Origin: JAJFKX01 sp965230265
GTDB taxonomy: Bacteria; Pseudomonadota; Gammaproteobacteria; Xanthomonadales; Wenzhouxiangellaceae
DNA length: 64,000 bases
Assembly (NCBI GenBank): GCA_965230265.1
Contig: OZ245999.1
Location: forward strand, 2,790,001-2,854,000
Direction of reading: 5' to 3'
The position numbers were made by a program, and so were the translations under genes. The notes under the pieces were generated by a model, which had not been told where the DNA came from, ran no database searches, and saw only the letters and a program-made list of their open reading frames with translations. Below are positions 46,106-56,146 of the stretch, piece by piece; positions within the stretch are counted from its first letter, which is position 1, and every line of letters begins with the position of its first letter.

Positions 46106-47719
46106 ATGGGTCGTAATCTTATGCCTATCAATCACCTTAACCGCTGGATAGTGCTATTACTGGCTGCACTGATGGTACTGAGCATTGCCTTGGGTCGCCA
46201 GGGCTATCGCATTGCCCGCACCCAGGATGCCGTCACCGACTCGGTGCTCCACGATTATGCTCAATTAATTACAGAAAACTATGCGCGTGCAATACAAACC
46301 CAAATAGGTTTCGAACGAATTTACCCGTTAGTCCGTGAACTGGGGACTGCCGGAATATTAGAAATTCATTCAAAAACAACCGATATCAAACGCTGGCCTG
46401 CAACCGATGCCAATGCTTTGGCAGAGGACCTGTTGGGTTTACCTTTATCTGCCGCTTTTTATCTATCTGCACAAACCTCTAATGAACCAGTCACTTTATT
46501 GGGTGGCGATAAAGATGCTGTCAAACAGGCTGTTGATTGGCTAACCATCAATCCTGGTGCTTTCTCGTATCCTTTTCAAATATTGCATTGGAATAACAAC
46601 CAGCAAACACAGGTTATGATCCTGGCCCCGGCAACCAACGGTACAGAAATTTTTGGACTAATGCTGGAAGCTGCGGTATTCACAACACTCATTGAAGCCA
46701 TCAACACCAACCACACACTACTGCCTCCTGCTCTGGCTGATTCAGATGCCATCCGGCCATTTGTACATCTGCAAATTAAGGATACTGCCAATAACAACAT
46801 TTTTATTACACCCAATTATCGTTATAACAGTACCACTGCCACACAGATTATTTCAGGTGATTATGCCGGTCTGTTTGCCGGCTATTCCATCAGTGCAACC
46901 ATTGATCGAGAGGCTGCCCCTTTATTTGCCTTCGGTGCCCATCCACGAGACGACTTATCAACTATCGCCGTATTACTGATATTAACGTTGGTGTTGGGGG
47001 TTGCCGCGATACTGCTATTGCGACGTGAACAAAAGTTGATGGTTATGCGTGAGGATTTTGTTGCTCGTGTTTCACATGAACTGCGCACGCCCCTCACACA
47101 AATACGCATGTATTCAGAATCCTTATTATTTAAGCGCTTACCAAAACAGACAGATCAAACCCGGGCATTGCAGGTAATCCAGCGGGAAACTACCCGTCTG
47201 GGTCGTCTGGTTGAAAATATTCTGCGCTTTTCCAGCAGCAATCATCAACAAGCCCTGCGTGAAAAAAAACCCTATCTACTGCAAAAATTGCTGCAACAAT
47301 TGCATGACGACTTCAGCCCCATGTTGACAGCAAAACAGACCAGCCTGACGATAAACTGCGATGCCAGTATTACCTGCCAATGTCATCGGGAAAGCGTTTT
47401 GCAAACCCTCGGTAATTTGCTCGATAATGCATTAAAATACGGCCCCGATGGACAAACCATTCATATGCATGTTTGCCAAAATGACGATCAAATTCACTTG
47501 TGTTTGGATGATCAGGGACCTGGCATTCCAGCGCGTCATCATCAACAGATTTTTGAGCCTTATTTTCGGCTGGCAAACGAGCAGGATCGAGCGATAGCCG
47601 GTACCGGGATTGGTCTATCGGTTGCGATGGAGCTGGCCAAAAAAATGGCAGGTGATATTCAGGTTGAATCACTGCCTGAAAGGGGAACACGCTTTTGCCT
47701 GATACTGCCAGCCAACTAA
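46106..47719 (+). CDS. Membrane sensor histidine kinase
   Basis: I use the ATG at 46106 (46121 is an equal alternative, while the frame extends to 46004). About 537 residues: one helix near the N-terminus (IVLLLAALMVLSIALG), a periplasmic domain of about 250 residues without recognised fold, and a second helix (TIAVLLILTLVLGVAAILLLR). The kinase core follows: HisKA with FVARVSHELRTPLTQIRMYSES, HATPase with TLGNLLDNALKYGP, DDQGPGIPARH and GTGIGLSVAMELA. It forms a pair with the regulator five bases downstream. The ligand is unknown; the adjacent di-haem gene hints at redox. Confidence 0.88.
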   Translation: MGRNLMPINHLNRWIVLLLAALMVLSIALGRQGYRIARTQDAVTDSVLHDYAQLITENYARAIQTQIGFERIYPLVRELGTAGILEIHSKTTDIKRWPATDANALAEDLLGLPLSAAFYLSAQTSNEPVTLLGGDKDAVKQAVDWLTINPGAFSYPFQILHWNNNQQTQVMILAPATNGTEIFGLMLEAAVFTTLIEAINTNHTLLPPALADSDAIRPFVHLQIKDTANNNIFITPNYRYNSTTATQIISGDYAGLFAGYSISATIDREAAPLFAFGAHPRDDLSTIAVLLILTLVLGVAAILLLRREQKLMVMREDFVARVSHELRTPLTQIRMYSESLLFKRLPKQTDQTRALQVIQRETTRLGRLVENILRFSSSNHQQALREKKPYLLQKLLQQLHDDFSPMLTAKQTSLTINCDASITCQCHRESVLQTLGNLLDNALKYGPDGQTIHMHVCQNDDQIHLCLDDQGPGIPARHHQQIFEPYFRLANEQDRAIAGTGIGLSVAMELAKKMAGDIQVESLPERGTRFCLILPAN

Positions 47720-47724
47720 GTTTT

Positions 47725-48402
47725 ATGGCCAGAATACTACTGATTGAAGATAACCCGGATTTGGCAGCAGGGCTACGTGCTAACCTAGAACTGGAAGGCC
47801 ATCAAATACAGGTTTGTGCCGATGGCACCACTGCCCTGCAACAGTTTAAGGAATTTCACCCCCAGCTGGTTATCCTGGATATTATGTTACCCGGCCGAGA
47901 CGGCTTTCGTTTATTGGCAGATTTTCGGTCACACCAACAACAGATGCCCATACTGATGCTGACAGCACGCGGTGAAGAAACCGATAAAGTCCGTGCATTG
48001 CGAGGTGGTGCGGACGATTACTTGACCAAACCCTTTGGTTTAATGGAGCTGCTTGCCAGAGTCGAGGCTTTGTTGCGCCGCAGTGGCAGCGAACAAAAAC
48101 CTGTAGAAGTTTTGTTCGAAGACATCACACTGGACCGAAACACCCGACAAGTATTGGAAAGTCAAAAACCCATTGCACTGACTCCCAAAGAATACGAATT
48201 ACTATTGGCTCTGGTTGAACAGCCCAACCAAATCCAAACCCGTCAGGCTCTATTGCGCCAGGTATGGGGACACCAGGCTGATATCGCCACTCGCACTGTA
48301 GACACGCACATTGCTGAGTTACGCCGAAAACTGGAACCTGACCCTGCGCAACCCCAATTTTTAAAAACCGCACGCGGTTGTGGTTATTGGTTTAAAAAGT
48401 AA
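47725..48402 (+). CDS. OmpR/PhoB-family response regulator
   Basis: 225 residues from the ATG at 47725; the frame opens at a TTG inside the kinase gene. Receiver with LLIEDNPDLAAGL, Asp in LVILDIMLPGRDG and Lys in DYLTKPFG. The C-terminal winged helix (about 128-222) shows ALTPKEYELLLALVEQPNQIQTRQALLRQVWG and ATRTVDTHIAELRRKLE. It is encoded five bp after the kinase stop and should bind promoters of nearby genes, possibly the divergent cytochrome gene. Confidence 0.93.
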   Translation: MARILLIEDNPDLAAGLRANLELEGHQIQVCADGTTALQQFKEFHPQLVILDIMLPGRDGFRLLADFRSHQQQMPILMLTARGEETDKVRALRGGADDYLTKPFGLMELLARVEALLRRSGSEQKPVEVLFEDITLDRNTRQVLESQKPIALTPKEYELLLALVEQPNQIQTRQALLRQVWGHQADIATRTVDTHIAELRRKLEPDPAQPQFLKTARGCGYWFKK

Positions 48403-48436
48403 TTGACTCGGGATACACCTGATTTAACAGCAATGA

Positions 48437-48992
48437 TTAACCCTGGTAATTTAGTCTGGGGTCAGCGCGGCACTGCTGGACCAACTGCAGATCATCCCTA
48501 AAATCGCTTATCCAGCACTCACCCAATACAGAGCAGCAACACGCCTCGGCTGTCAGTTCATTGCGAACTTGGTTGATACGCTGCCAAAAGGCTTGGTTAT
48601 TTTTCATCTTTGGATAAACTGAACAAACTCACTTCGGATTGGCTGGGCAGAATCACTGTACCCACCAGTTCGCTGTTAAAAATATTAATTTCACCAGTTA
48701 ATACCAGCCCCTGTAAACAGCAACGCTGTGCCAATTCATAAAACCCGCCGACGGGCTCAGCATTATTAAAAACTTGCATACTCTCGACACGTACCGGGCC
48801 TACACCGGCATTGACCAGCTAGTGGCTGATCACAGATTGAGCAGAACCTGAATCATAATTGGACGAATCAATTTGTAAATAAGGCCAGGTTTCAGCTTTG
48901 ACCTGTTGCTGTGTGGCCTTTGTCTGTAATACCGCCACATAAAACGAAGCAGCAGAAATCACAACAGCACTGATTGCCAGCAGCCGGTTCAC
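48437..48992 (-). pseudogene. Pseudogene of a small membrane-anchored protein: in-frame TAG and frameshift
   Basis: Read leftward from about 48992 (GTG; the original start may lie slightly further upstream) the frame encodes NRLLAISAVVISAASFYVAV, a membrane helix, then KAETWPYLQIDSSNY up to a TAG at 48819-48821. After it, the frame continues LVNAGVGPVRVESMQVFNN...LSKDEK to a TAA at 48597-48599. A second frame, shifted at the run of five A near 48600, continues FWQRINQVRNELTAEACCCSVLGECWISD. The C-x-C-S-V-x-x-E-C-W tail is one I associate with intact proteins of this kind. So two lesions break one gene. A sequencing error at the A run cannot be excluded, but the TAG remains. Confidence 0.75.
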
Positions 48993-49159
48993 CCATTGAT
49001 CACTGATATTTTTTATTTGTTATGTCTGGCAATTAATGGTGGTTGATTGAATTCATCTGAGCAGTGATGTTACCCATCGCACAATGCGGCACACCTCCAA
49101 GCAAGCTAAGATAGTATGGGTAATAACCACAAAGCAAATGCTATTAACGGAGAACCACC

Positions 49160-52100
49160 ATGTACCGATGGCTTACCGCTGTATTTTTTATTGGCTTGCT
49201 CAGCTTTCCAGTCTTGGGTGCCGACAGTGATGAGATCACTGGCTTCGAAGGTCTTAAATACCGCAATATTGGACCCATGCGTGGCGGGCGGGCAACTGCT
49301 GTAGCGGGCGTGGTTCAAGATTCCCTGGTCTATTACATGGGCGGTACCGGTGGTGGTGTCTGGAAAACCACCAATGCCGGCAACACCTGGGAAAACATCT
49401 CTGATAAATTCTTTAAGACCGGTTCGGTAGGTGCCATCGCGGTCGCACCATCGGACCCAAACATGGTTGTCGTCGGTATGGGGGAATCACCTTATCGTGG
49501 TGTGGCTTCTTCCTATGGCGATGGTGTTTATCTATCAATCAATGCCGGACGCAGCTGGGAGCATGTCGGTTTAGACAACACCCGACAAATTTCCGAAGTG
49601 GTCATTCACCCCACTAATCCTGACATTATCTGGGTAGCAGCACAGGGCAGTCCATGGGCACCGACCGAAGAGCGTGGTGTATACCAATCCACTGATGGCG
49701 GCAAAACCTGGAACCAGGTACTGTTTGTGGATGACAATACCGGGGCGGTGGATCTGGCCATCCACCCCACCAACCCACGGGTTTTGTTCGCCGCCATGTG
49801 GGATCATGACCGCGAGCCTTGGGAAATTCGTTCTGGTGGTCCAGGCTCAGGCATTTATCGATCCACTGACGGCGGTGAAAACTGGAACAAAGTCAGTGAA
49901 GGCCTGCCGGAAGAAATGGGCAAGATCGGCATTGCACCATCCGGTGCAAATCCGAATTTGGTGTGGGCCATTGTTGAAGCCAAGAAAAAAGGCGGTTTAT
50001 ATCGCTCGACAGACGGCGGCGAAAGCTGGAGCCACGTCAACGGTGACCGCCGCCTGCATGCACGTTCCTGGTATTACATGCATGTGTTTGCCGATCCTAA
50101 AAATGAAAATGTCGTGCATGTATTAAATGCACCCTTCATGACATCCATCGATGGCGGTAAAAGCTTCTCAACCATTCGTACGCCACATGGTGATCACCAT
50201 GAATTATGGATTAACCCCAACAATCCATTGAATATGATCAATGGCAATGACGGCGGTGGCACTGTGACTTTTGATGGCGGTAAGAGCTGGTCTCGTGAAG
50301 ACAACCAGCCAACCGCCCAGTTTTATCGGGTCAATGCCGATAACCAGTTTAACTATCGCGTATACGGCGGCCAGCAGGATAACTCCACCGTGGCCATTGC
50401 CAGCCGTGCAGATGATGGTTTTATCGGTCGAGAAGATTTTTCTGCTGTTGGCGGTTGCGAAAGCGGTTATATCGACTTTGATCCGGATAACCCTCGGTAT
50501 ATTTATGCCGGCTGTTATCTGGGCCAGATCACCGAGTTCGATGCCGAAACCAGTGCTGAACGTGATATCCGGGTGTACCCCGAATTACTGTTTGGTGTAC
50601 CACCCAAAGAACGCAAATACCGCTTTAACTGGAATGCGCCTATTGTGGTTTCACGGCACAATCCGGATGTGGTTTATCACGCTGGCAATATCGTGTTTAA
50701 ATCCACCGATCGTGGTCAATCCTGGACTGAAGCCAGCCCTGACCTGACCCGTGATGATGAAGCCACTCAGGGCCCAGGCGGTCGCCCCATTACAAATGAG
50801 GTATCAGAAAACTACAACACGATTGCCTATCTGGCAGAAAGCTCACATGACGCCAATGTATTGTGGGCGGGCACCGATGATGGTCGCCTGCATGTCACCC
50901 GTGATGGCGGTGAAACCTGGGACGATGTCACACCCCGTGGTATTGATGATGGCTTGTTTAATGCCATCGATGTATCACCGCATGACCCAGCTACTGCCTA
51001 TGTGGCTTATACCCGCTATAAATACAATGACCATCAGCCGCGGATTTACAAAACCAGCAATTACGGCCAACGCTGGTCGCAAATTGCTGAAGGCATTCCA
51101 GGAGATACCGTTGTACGCGTGGTTCGCGAAGATACCCAACGCCAGGGTTTGTTGTTTGCCGGTACCGAGACGGGGGTCTTTGTTTCGTTGAATGATGGTG
51201 ATGACTGGCAACCATTGCAAAACAACCTGCCAGCCGTGCCAGTGACCGATATTAAAGTTCATCAGGATGATCTGGTGCTGTCCACCCAGGGACGGGCATT
51301 CTGGATTTTGGACAATATTTCACCTGTGCGACAAATCACGGATGAAGCAATCGATGAATTGCATCTTTATGCACCGCAATCTGCCTATATTCTACGTACT
51401 GGTGGCGGTGGTGATCGCCCTGGGTCTAATCCCGCCAATGGCGCAGTCATTGATTTTCATCTGGCAGAAGCGCTGGAAGATGATGCAGAACTGAAAGTCG
51501 AAATTATCGATGGCGATGATCAGGTTATCCGTACGCTATCGACCAAGAAAAAAGGCAATAACAAACTTGAGGCGAAACCAGGACTGAACCGCATTGTGTG
51601 GAACCTAAACAGCGACCACCTGACCACGGTGCAGGATGAATTTGTGATCGCAGCCGGTGGCGGCAAACACATCACCGGCCCCCGTGTGGCACCAGGTAAC
51701 TACACCGTACGACTGTCGTCAGGCGACGCTGAGCTGGAACAACCATTGTCTGTCGTTATGGACCCTCGCTTGAATATCGACCAGGCCGATATTGATGAAT
51801 ACGAAAACCTCAAATCAGAACTGGCTGCTGCACTGGATGAATTGCATGGCAGCATCGAAGCTTTCCGCAGTATTCGCAAACAGGTCAAAGCCCGTAAAGC
51901 CCTGTTGGATGAAGAGCAACACGAAGACCTGATTGAGGCCGCCGACGCCGTAGTCAAAGCCACTGAGGAATGGGAAAATACAGTATTCACCAAAGAATGG
52001 GAGTTTTTCCAGGATGTCCTCAACTGGCCAAGCAAACTGGACTTCAATCTACAGTCTTTGTTGTACTTCAGTGTCAACGGCACACTCCCACCAATCACTC

Positions 52101-52258
52101 AAGGCATTCAGAATCGAGCGGATGATGTATTGGCTGAATGGCGTGAAGCACAGGCTGCACGGGATGCGGTAGTGGATGGTGAGATTGCGGCGTTTAATGC
52201 AGCATTTTCCGAAGGTGAACAGGCTGGAATTATCGTACCGGAGTTTGTTGACGAGTAA
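49160..52258 (+). CDS. Exported sortilin/VPS10-like Asp-box propeller protein
   Basis: 1,032 residues with GGAG before the ATG and a signal peptide (YRWLTAVFFIGLLSFPVLGA). Eleven Asp-box-like motifs are visible (among them STDGGKTWNQV, STDGGENWNKV, STDGGESWSHV, FDGGKSWSRE, TRDGGETWDDV), spread over residues about 60-690, giving one or two propellers as in sortilin/BNR-repeat proteins. The last 220 residues are alpha-helical with possible coiled coil (ENLKSELAAALDELHGSIEAF). It is likely extracellular or periplasmic, with a role in binding or degrading glycans or proteins. No glycosidase catalytic pair is confirmed. It is transcribed alone. Confidence 0.85.
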   Translation: MYRWLTAVFFIGLLSFPVLGADSDEITGFEGLKYRNIGPMRGGRATAVAGVVQDSLVYYMGGTGGGVWKTTNAGNTWENISDKFFKTGSVGAIAVAPSDPNMVVVGMGESPYRGVASSYGDGVYLSINAGRSWEHVGLDNTRQISEVVIHPTNPDIIWVAAQGSPWAPTEERGVYQSTDGGKTWNQVLFVDDNTGAVDLAIHPTNPRVLFAAMWDHDREPWEIRSGGPGSGIYRSTDGGENWNKVSEGLPEEMGKIGIAPSGANPNLVWAIVEAKKKGGLYRSTDGGESWSHVNGDRRLHARSWYYMHVFADPKNENVVHVLNAPFMTSIDGGKSFSTIRTPHGDHHELWINPNNPLNMINGNDGGGTVTFDGGKSWSREDNQPTAQFYRVNADNQFNYRVYGGQQDNSTVAIASRADDGFIGREDFSAVGGCESGYIDFDPDNPRYIYAGCYLGQITEFDAETSAERDIRVYPELLFGVPPKERKYRFNWNAPIVVSRHNPDVVYHAGNIVFKSTDRGQSWTEASPDLTRDDEATQGPGGRPITNEVSENYNTIAYLAESSHDANVLWAGTDDGRLHVTRDGGETWDDVTPRGIDDGLFNAIDVSPHDPATAYVAYTRYKYNDHQPRIYKTSNYGQRWSQIAEGIPGDTVVRVVREDTQRQGLLFAGTETGVFVSLNDGDDWQPLQNNLPAVPVTDIKVHQDDLVLSTQGRAFWILDNISPVRQITDEAIDELHLYAPQSAYILRTGGGGDRPGSNPANGAVIDFHLAEALEDDAELKVEIIDGDDQVIRTLSTKKKGNNKLEAKPGLNRIVWNLNSDHLTTVQDEFVIAAGGGKHITGPRVAPGNYTVRLSSGDAELEQPLSVVMDPRLNIDQADIDEYENLKSELAAALDELHGSIEAFRSIRKQVKARKALLDEEQHEDLIEAADAVVKATEEWENTVFTKEWEFFQDVLNWPSKLDFNLQSLLYFSVNGTLPPITQGIQNRADDVLAEWREAQAARDAVVDGEIAAFNAAFSEGEQAGIIVPEFVDE

Positions 52259-52520
52259 TCATCAACAAACCCTCATATGATGCATATTTAACTGATACAA
52301 GAGACTTTATTTTAAGGTGGTTTAATTAAGCATGCGATCGCTCTGCGATCGGAATGATTATTTTTGCACTAGTGCTATCTATAAACTGACGGCCAAAGCT
52401 TAACTTTGGTCGTCTTTCAACCTGATAGATTGAAGCTACAACCCGGGAACTTTCCACAAGATGCTTTTCTAATTCATTAAATACTTTGCAGGTTGGCGTT
52501 AATTATCAAAGGTCAGAATA
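52259..52520. other. Intergenic region with two hairpins
   Basis: A cgatcgc-tct-gcgatcg repeat lies near 52335-52352. An imperfect stem acggccaaag-cttaa-ctttggtcgt at 52389-52413 could terminate the Asp-box gene transcript, although the T tract is weak. No gene visible. Confidence 0.4.
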
Positions 52521-53273
52521 ATGAAATCCAAGACACTAATAACGCTTGCGCTCTTATTGCTCACAACCCCTGCCCTGGCAACGACATGGGGACAGACTGA
52601 TATCGACGACCCTTTTGCACCAGGGTTTAAATGTGAAGCCCATGAACCAGCAAGCTATGGAAGTTATATCTATCACTGGCCATCAAAATACGATCAGGTA
52701 TTCTGGCCATTTACAGATTCTCACGCTATCTGGCACTGCCCGGAGTCAGGTTATACCTCTTTTATGACAGACTTTGATGAGCTATCAGAGAGTGAAAAAA
52801 ACAATATTAAATCCTACCTTGATATAAATCATATCGGCAACTCCAGCCAGCAACCGACGATTAAATTATTAGAGGATATTTACGCCATCAGAAATATTGA
52901 CGATGCGTTCGCCAATAAATTATTAAGAATATTTTCTCGCTGGCATCAGGAACATGAAAGTTACGCTACAGCAAATGAGTATCGACTACAGGCTTTTACC
53001 GACATTAAGAGCCAACTCAACACTGAGCTACCCGAAGGCCAAAAACTGGAATACTTATACCTGTCAGCCAACTATGCAAAGTTCTTTGGAAATGTTACTG
53101 AGAGCGAGCATTATGCGCAGCAACTGCTCTTCGCCATAGACAACCTTGAAAATGAAGAGCTGGATGGCTATGCAGAATACCTTAAGGAACTGCTTAACGA
53201 GACGGAATATATACAACCAGGCGGTATTTTAGACCCTGACATACCGGAAAAAGACGACTCTAAACCAGAATAG
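52521..53273 (+). CDS. Secreted protein of unknown function with TPR-like helices
   Basis: 250 residues with a signal peptide (TLITLALLLLTTPALA). The N-terminal part of the mature protein is aromatic-rich with two Cys (KCEAHEP and IWHCPESGYTSF), which could form a disulphide or a Zn site. The remaining 150 residues are helical with a TPR-like rhythm (SANYAKFFGNVTESEHYAQQLLFAIDNLENEELDGYAEYLKELL). The C-terminus is Pro/Asp/Glu-rich. I do not recognise the family. No operon partner. Confidence 0.6.
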   Translation: MKSKTLITLALLLLTTPALATTWGQTDIDDPFAPGFKCEAHEPASYGSYIYHWPSKYDQVFWPFTDSHAIWHCPESGYTSFMTDFDELSESEKNNIKSYLDINHIGNSSQQPTIKLLEDIYAIRNIDDAFANKLLRIFSRWHQEHESYATANEYRLQAFTDIKSQLNTELPEGQKLEYLYLSANYAKFFGNVTESEHYAQQLLFAIDNLENEELDGYAEYLKELLNETEYIQPGGILDPDIPEKDDSKPE

Positions 53274-53391
53274 CCATATCAACATCTACATCACTACAGC
53301 GCGTACAACATCCATTACATGGATTGTTACCACGTATCTGCGGCGCTATTTAGTACAATAGCGCCATTCCTAAGCTTGAGGACTACAACAA

Positions 53392-55638
53392 ATGCGATAC
53401 ATTACAACAATAATAGCTGGCCTTTTTGCGCTGGCTTTTCTGGCTGCCTGTGGAAACAGCAATACTCCAGCGGACAGCGATGCTGCTACTGCTGATAATA
53501 ACGCCAACGATGTTGAAACCAGTTCTTCATTTGAAGATGACAACTCTTCTGATGAACAAAACGATACACCATCGGCTGAAGGAAACACCTTACTGGCTGA
53601 GTGGAGTGGCCCTTATGGCGGGGTTCCGGCTTTCGATAACGCCAGCCTGGATGACCTTAAGCCAGCACTGGAAATCGGTATGGCCCGCAATCTCGAAGAG
53701 ATTGACGCCATCGCCAACAACCCAGAACCAGCAACCTTTGAAAACACCATTGTTGCCCTTGAGCGCACGGGTGAAGACCTGGATCGTGTGTTCACCTATT
53801 TTGGTATCTGGGCCAGCAATGTCTCATCACCCGAGGCACGCGAAATTCAGCGCGAGATGTCACCCAAGCTATCTGAATTCAGCTCTAAAATCACCCAGAA
53901 TCAAAAACTGTTTGACCGCATTAAGGCCGTTTATGAAAGCGATGACCTGAAAAACCGCCCTGCAGACGAGCAGCGACTGACCTGGCTGGTATACAACGAC
54001 TTTGCCAGCGATGGTGCAACACTGAATGACGAAGACAAGGCTCGTTATGCTGAAATCAATAAACGACTGTCCGAGCTTTATACCAAATTCAGCAATAATG
54101 TACTGGCCGATGAAGAAGGTTATGTGACTTACATCACCGAAGAGCAAACCGGTGGGTTACCCGATTCAGTTAAATCTGCAGCTGCAGCCGCCGCTAACGA
54201 GCGTGGTCAGGAAGGCCAATATGCGATCACCAATACACGTTCTTCTATGGACCCATTTTTGACGTATTCCACTGAGCGTGATCTGCGTGAGAAAGTCTGG
54301 CGTACTTACTATAGCCGTGGTGACAACGGTGACGAGCATGATAACAATGCCATCATCACCGAAATTCTAAAACTGCGTGATGAGCGCGTAGGGCTGCTGG
54401 GATACGATAACTACGCCCAATGGCGACTGGAAGATCGCATGGCCAAAAACCCGGAAAATGCCATGGACTTAATGCTCGCCGTATGGCCTGCTGCCATTGC
54501 CCGAGTAGCAGAAGAAGTTGCCGACATGCAAGCAGTTGCCGATGCTGAAGGCGCCGATATCACCATCGCACCATGGGATTATCGTTTCTATGCGGAGAAG
54601 GTTCGCCAGGACAAATATGACCTGGATTCAAACGAAGTTAAAGAATATCTGCAGCTGGATAAACTACGCGATGCCATGTTCTATGTCGCTGGTGAATTAT
54701 TCAACTTCAATTTCAGCTCTGTACCAGAAGGTTCTGTACCGGTATTCCACCCTGACGTAAAAGTTTGGGAGGTCACAGACAAAACCACTGGCGATCATAT
54801 CGGCCTGTGGTATCTGGACCCGTTTGCACGGACCGGCAAACGCTCTGGTGCCTGGGCCAGCAGCTATCGCAGTCACACCACTTATGACGGTAAGGAAACG
54901 GTGTTGTCATCCAACAACTCCAACTTTATCAAAGGTGCACCTGGGGAGGCGGTACTGATTTCCTGGGATGACGCGGAAACCTATTTCCATGAGTTTGGTC
55001 ATGCGTTGCACTCATTGTCATCCAATGTGCGCTATCCAACATTGAATGGCGGTGTACGTGATTACACAGAATTCCAGTCACAGTTATTGGAACGCTGGCT
55101 GACCACTGATGCAGTGATCGACAATTACCTGGTGCATTATGAAACCGGTGAGCCAATCCCTGCAGAACTGGTGGAAAAAATTAAAGCTGCGGCAACTTTT
55201 AATGAAGGTTTCAAGACCACTGAATATCTGGCGTCTGCCTTGATTGATATGCGCCTGCATACCGTGGAAGACTCCAGCAATATCGACCCGGATCAGTTCG
55301 AGCGTGAAGTGCTGGCTGAATTGAACATGCCGGAAGAAATTGTCATGCGCCACCGTACCCCACATTTCGGACATGTGTTCTCGGGTGAAGGCTACTCTAC
55401 CGGTTATTACGGGTACCTATGGGCTGAGGTATTGACCTCGGATGCTGCCGAAGCCTTTGCGGAAGCACCTGGCGGTTTTTACGATGAGACTGTTGCTCAG
55501 AAACTGGTCGATCATCTGTTTGCAGTCAGAAATGCCGTTGACCCTGCCGATGCTTACCGTGCTTTCCGTGGCCGTGATGCAGAAGTCAGTGCATTAATGC
55601 GTGATCGAGGTTTCCCTGTACCAGGTGAAGCTCAATAA
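53392..55638 (+). CDS. M3-family peptidyl-dipeptidase lipoprotein (Dcp-like)
   Basis: 748 residues with a lipoprotein signal (FALAFLAACGN: lipobox LAAC with Gly after Cys, so outer-membrane sorting is likely) and TTGAGG ahead of the ATG. Residues about 30-65 are a Ser/Asp/Glu-rich linker. The thimet-oligopeptidase fold follows with HEFGHALHS at 533-541, the zinc site of M3. Motifs such as AWRSSYRSH-like ASSYRSHTTYDG and the C-terminal FSGEGYSTGYYGYLWAEV support the Dcp branch. It should cut dipeptides from the C-terminus of oligopeptides in the periplasm or on the surface. A hairpin lies just after the stop. Confidence 0.92.
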   Translation: MRYITTIIAGLFALAFLAACGNSNTPADSDAATADNNANDVETSSSFEDDNSSDEQNDTPSAEGNTLLAEWSGPYGGVPAFDNASLDDLKPALEIGMARNLEEIDAIANNPEPATFENTIVALERTGEDLDRVFTYFGIWASNVSSPEAREIQREMSPKLSEFSSKITQNQKLFDRIKAVYESDDLKNRPADEQRLTWLVYNDFASDGATLNDEDKARYAEINKRLSELYTKFSNNVLADEEGYVTYITEEQTGGLPDSVKSAAAAAANERGQEGQYAITNTRSSMDPFLTYSTERDLREKVWRTYYSRGDNGDEHDNNAIITEILKLRDERVGLLGYDNYAQWRLEDRMAKNPENAMDLMLAVWPAAIARVAEEVADMQAVADAEGADITIAPWDYRFYAEKVRQDKYDLDSNEVKEYLQLDKLRDAMFYVAGELFNFNFSSVPEGSVPVFHPDVKVWEVTDKTTGDHIGLWYLDPFARTGKRSGAWASSYRSHTTYDGKETVLSSNNSNFIKGAPGEAVLISWDDAETYFHEFGHALHSLSSNVRYPTLNGGVRDYTEFQSQLLERWLTTDAVIDNYLVHYETGEPIPAELVEKIKAAATFNEGFKTTEYLASALIDMRLHTVEDSSNIDPDQFEREVLAELNMPEEIVMRHRTPHFGHVFSGEGYSTGYYGYLWAEVLTSDAAEAFAEAPGGFYDETVAQKLVDHLFAVRNAVDPADAYRAFRGRDAEVSALMRDRGFPVPGEAQ

Positions 55639-55657
55639 AGATCATTTTTTCTCCATC

Positions 55658-55678
55658 CCGGGTCTCCCTGAGGCCCGG
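55658..55678 (+). terminator. Hairpin after the M3 peptidase gene
   Basis: ccgggtct and aggcccgg pair with one G-U-type mismatch across a short loop. The downstream region is T-rich only weakly, so this is a tentative terminator. Confidence 0.45.
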
Positions 55679-55699
55679 TAGCTTTAAACTCTTTATATT

Positions 55700-56146
55700 T
55701 ATTCTGTTTTTCACCGTCTTATCATTATCTTGCTGCTAGGTATGATGAGAGTCTTAATCGGCTATAGCGATCCTCTGGATATATACCTCTAGCCTTGTGA
55801 GTAGGAAGGTGAGCCAGCCCCTTAAGCCTACAACATCATATTCCCCAAGCATGCTTAGCAACGATTAGAATAGTTGATACCCAACACAGCACCCACAAAT
55901 AATTAATCTGACTGATGATGCATTCATAAAGCTATCACGACTTAGTCGGCTCCACCCAGCACCATATACAATCGCGAACCAGAACTACACCAAGAACTAT
56001 TAGCCATCAAGCCGTATTGTGCATAGCGAAATTTTTGTGGCAATATCAATGGTCTTTTTTCTGATATTACACAGTCAGCTAGTCAATATTGATATTAATT
56101 TTGCCTCATATTAAACTTTACAATTAGGGTTAAATAGGGTTAAAAA
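55700..56146. other. Long intergenic stretch without recognised gene
   Basis: About 450 bp. I see no open frame with protein-like character on either strand, and no known RNA. Two agggttaa repeats stand just before the next ATG (near 56126-56141), overlapping its ribosome-binding region. Confidence 0.45.

Noticed and set aside
52335..52352. HIP1-like gcgatcgc repeat
   Set aside because: Only one cluster is seen; HIP1 repeats are abundant genome-wide in cyanobacteria, which this is not.
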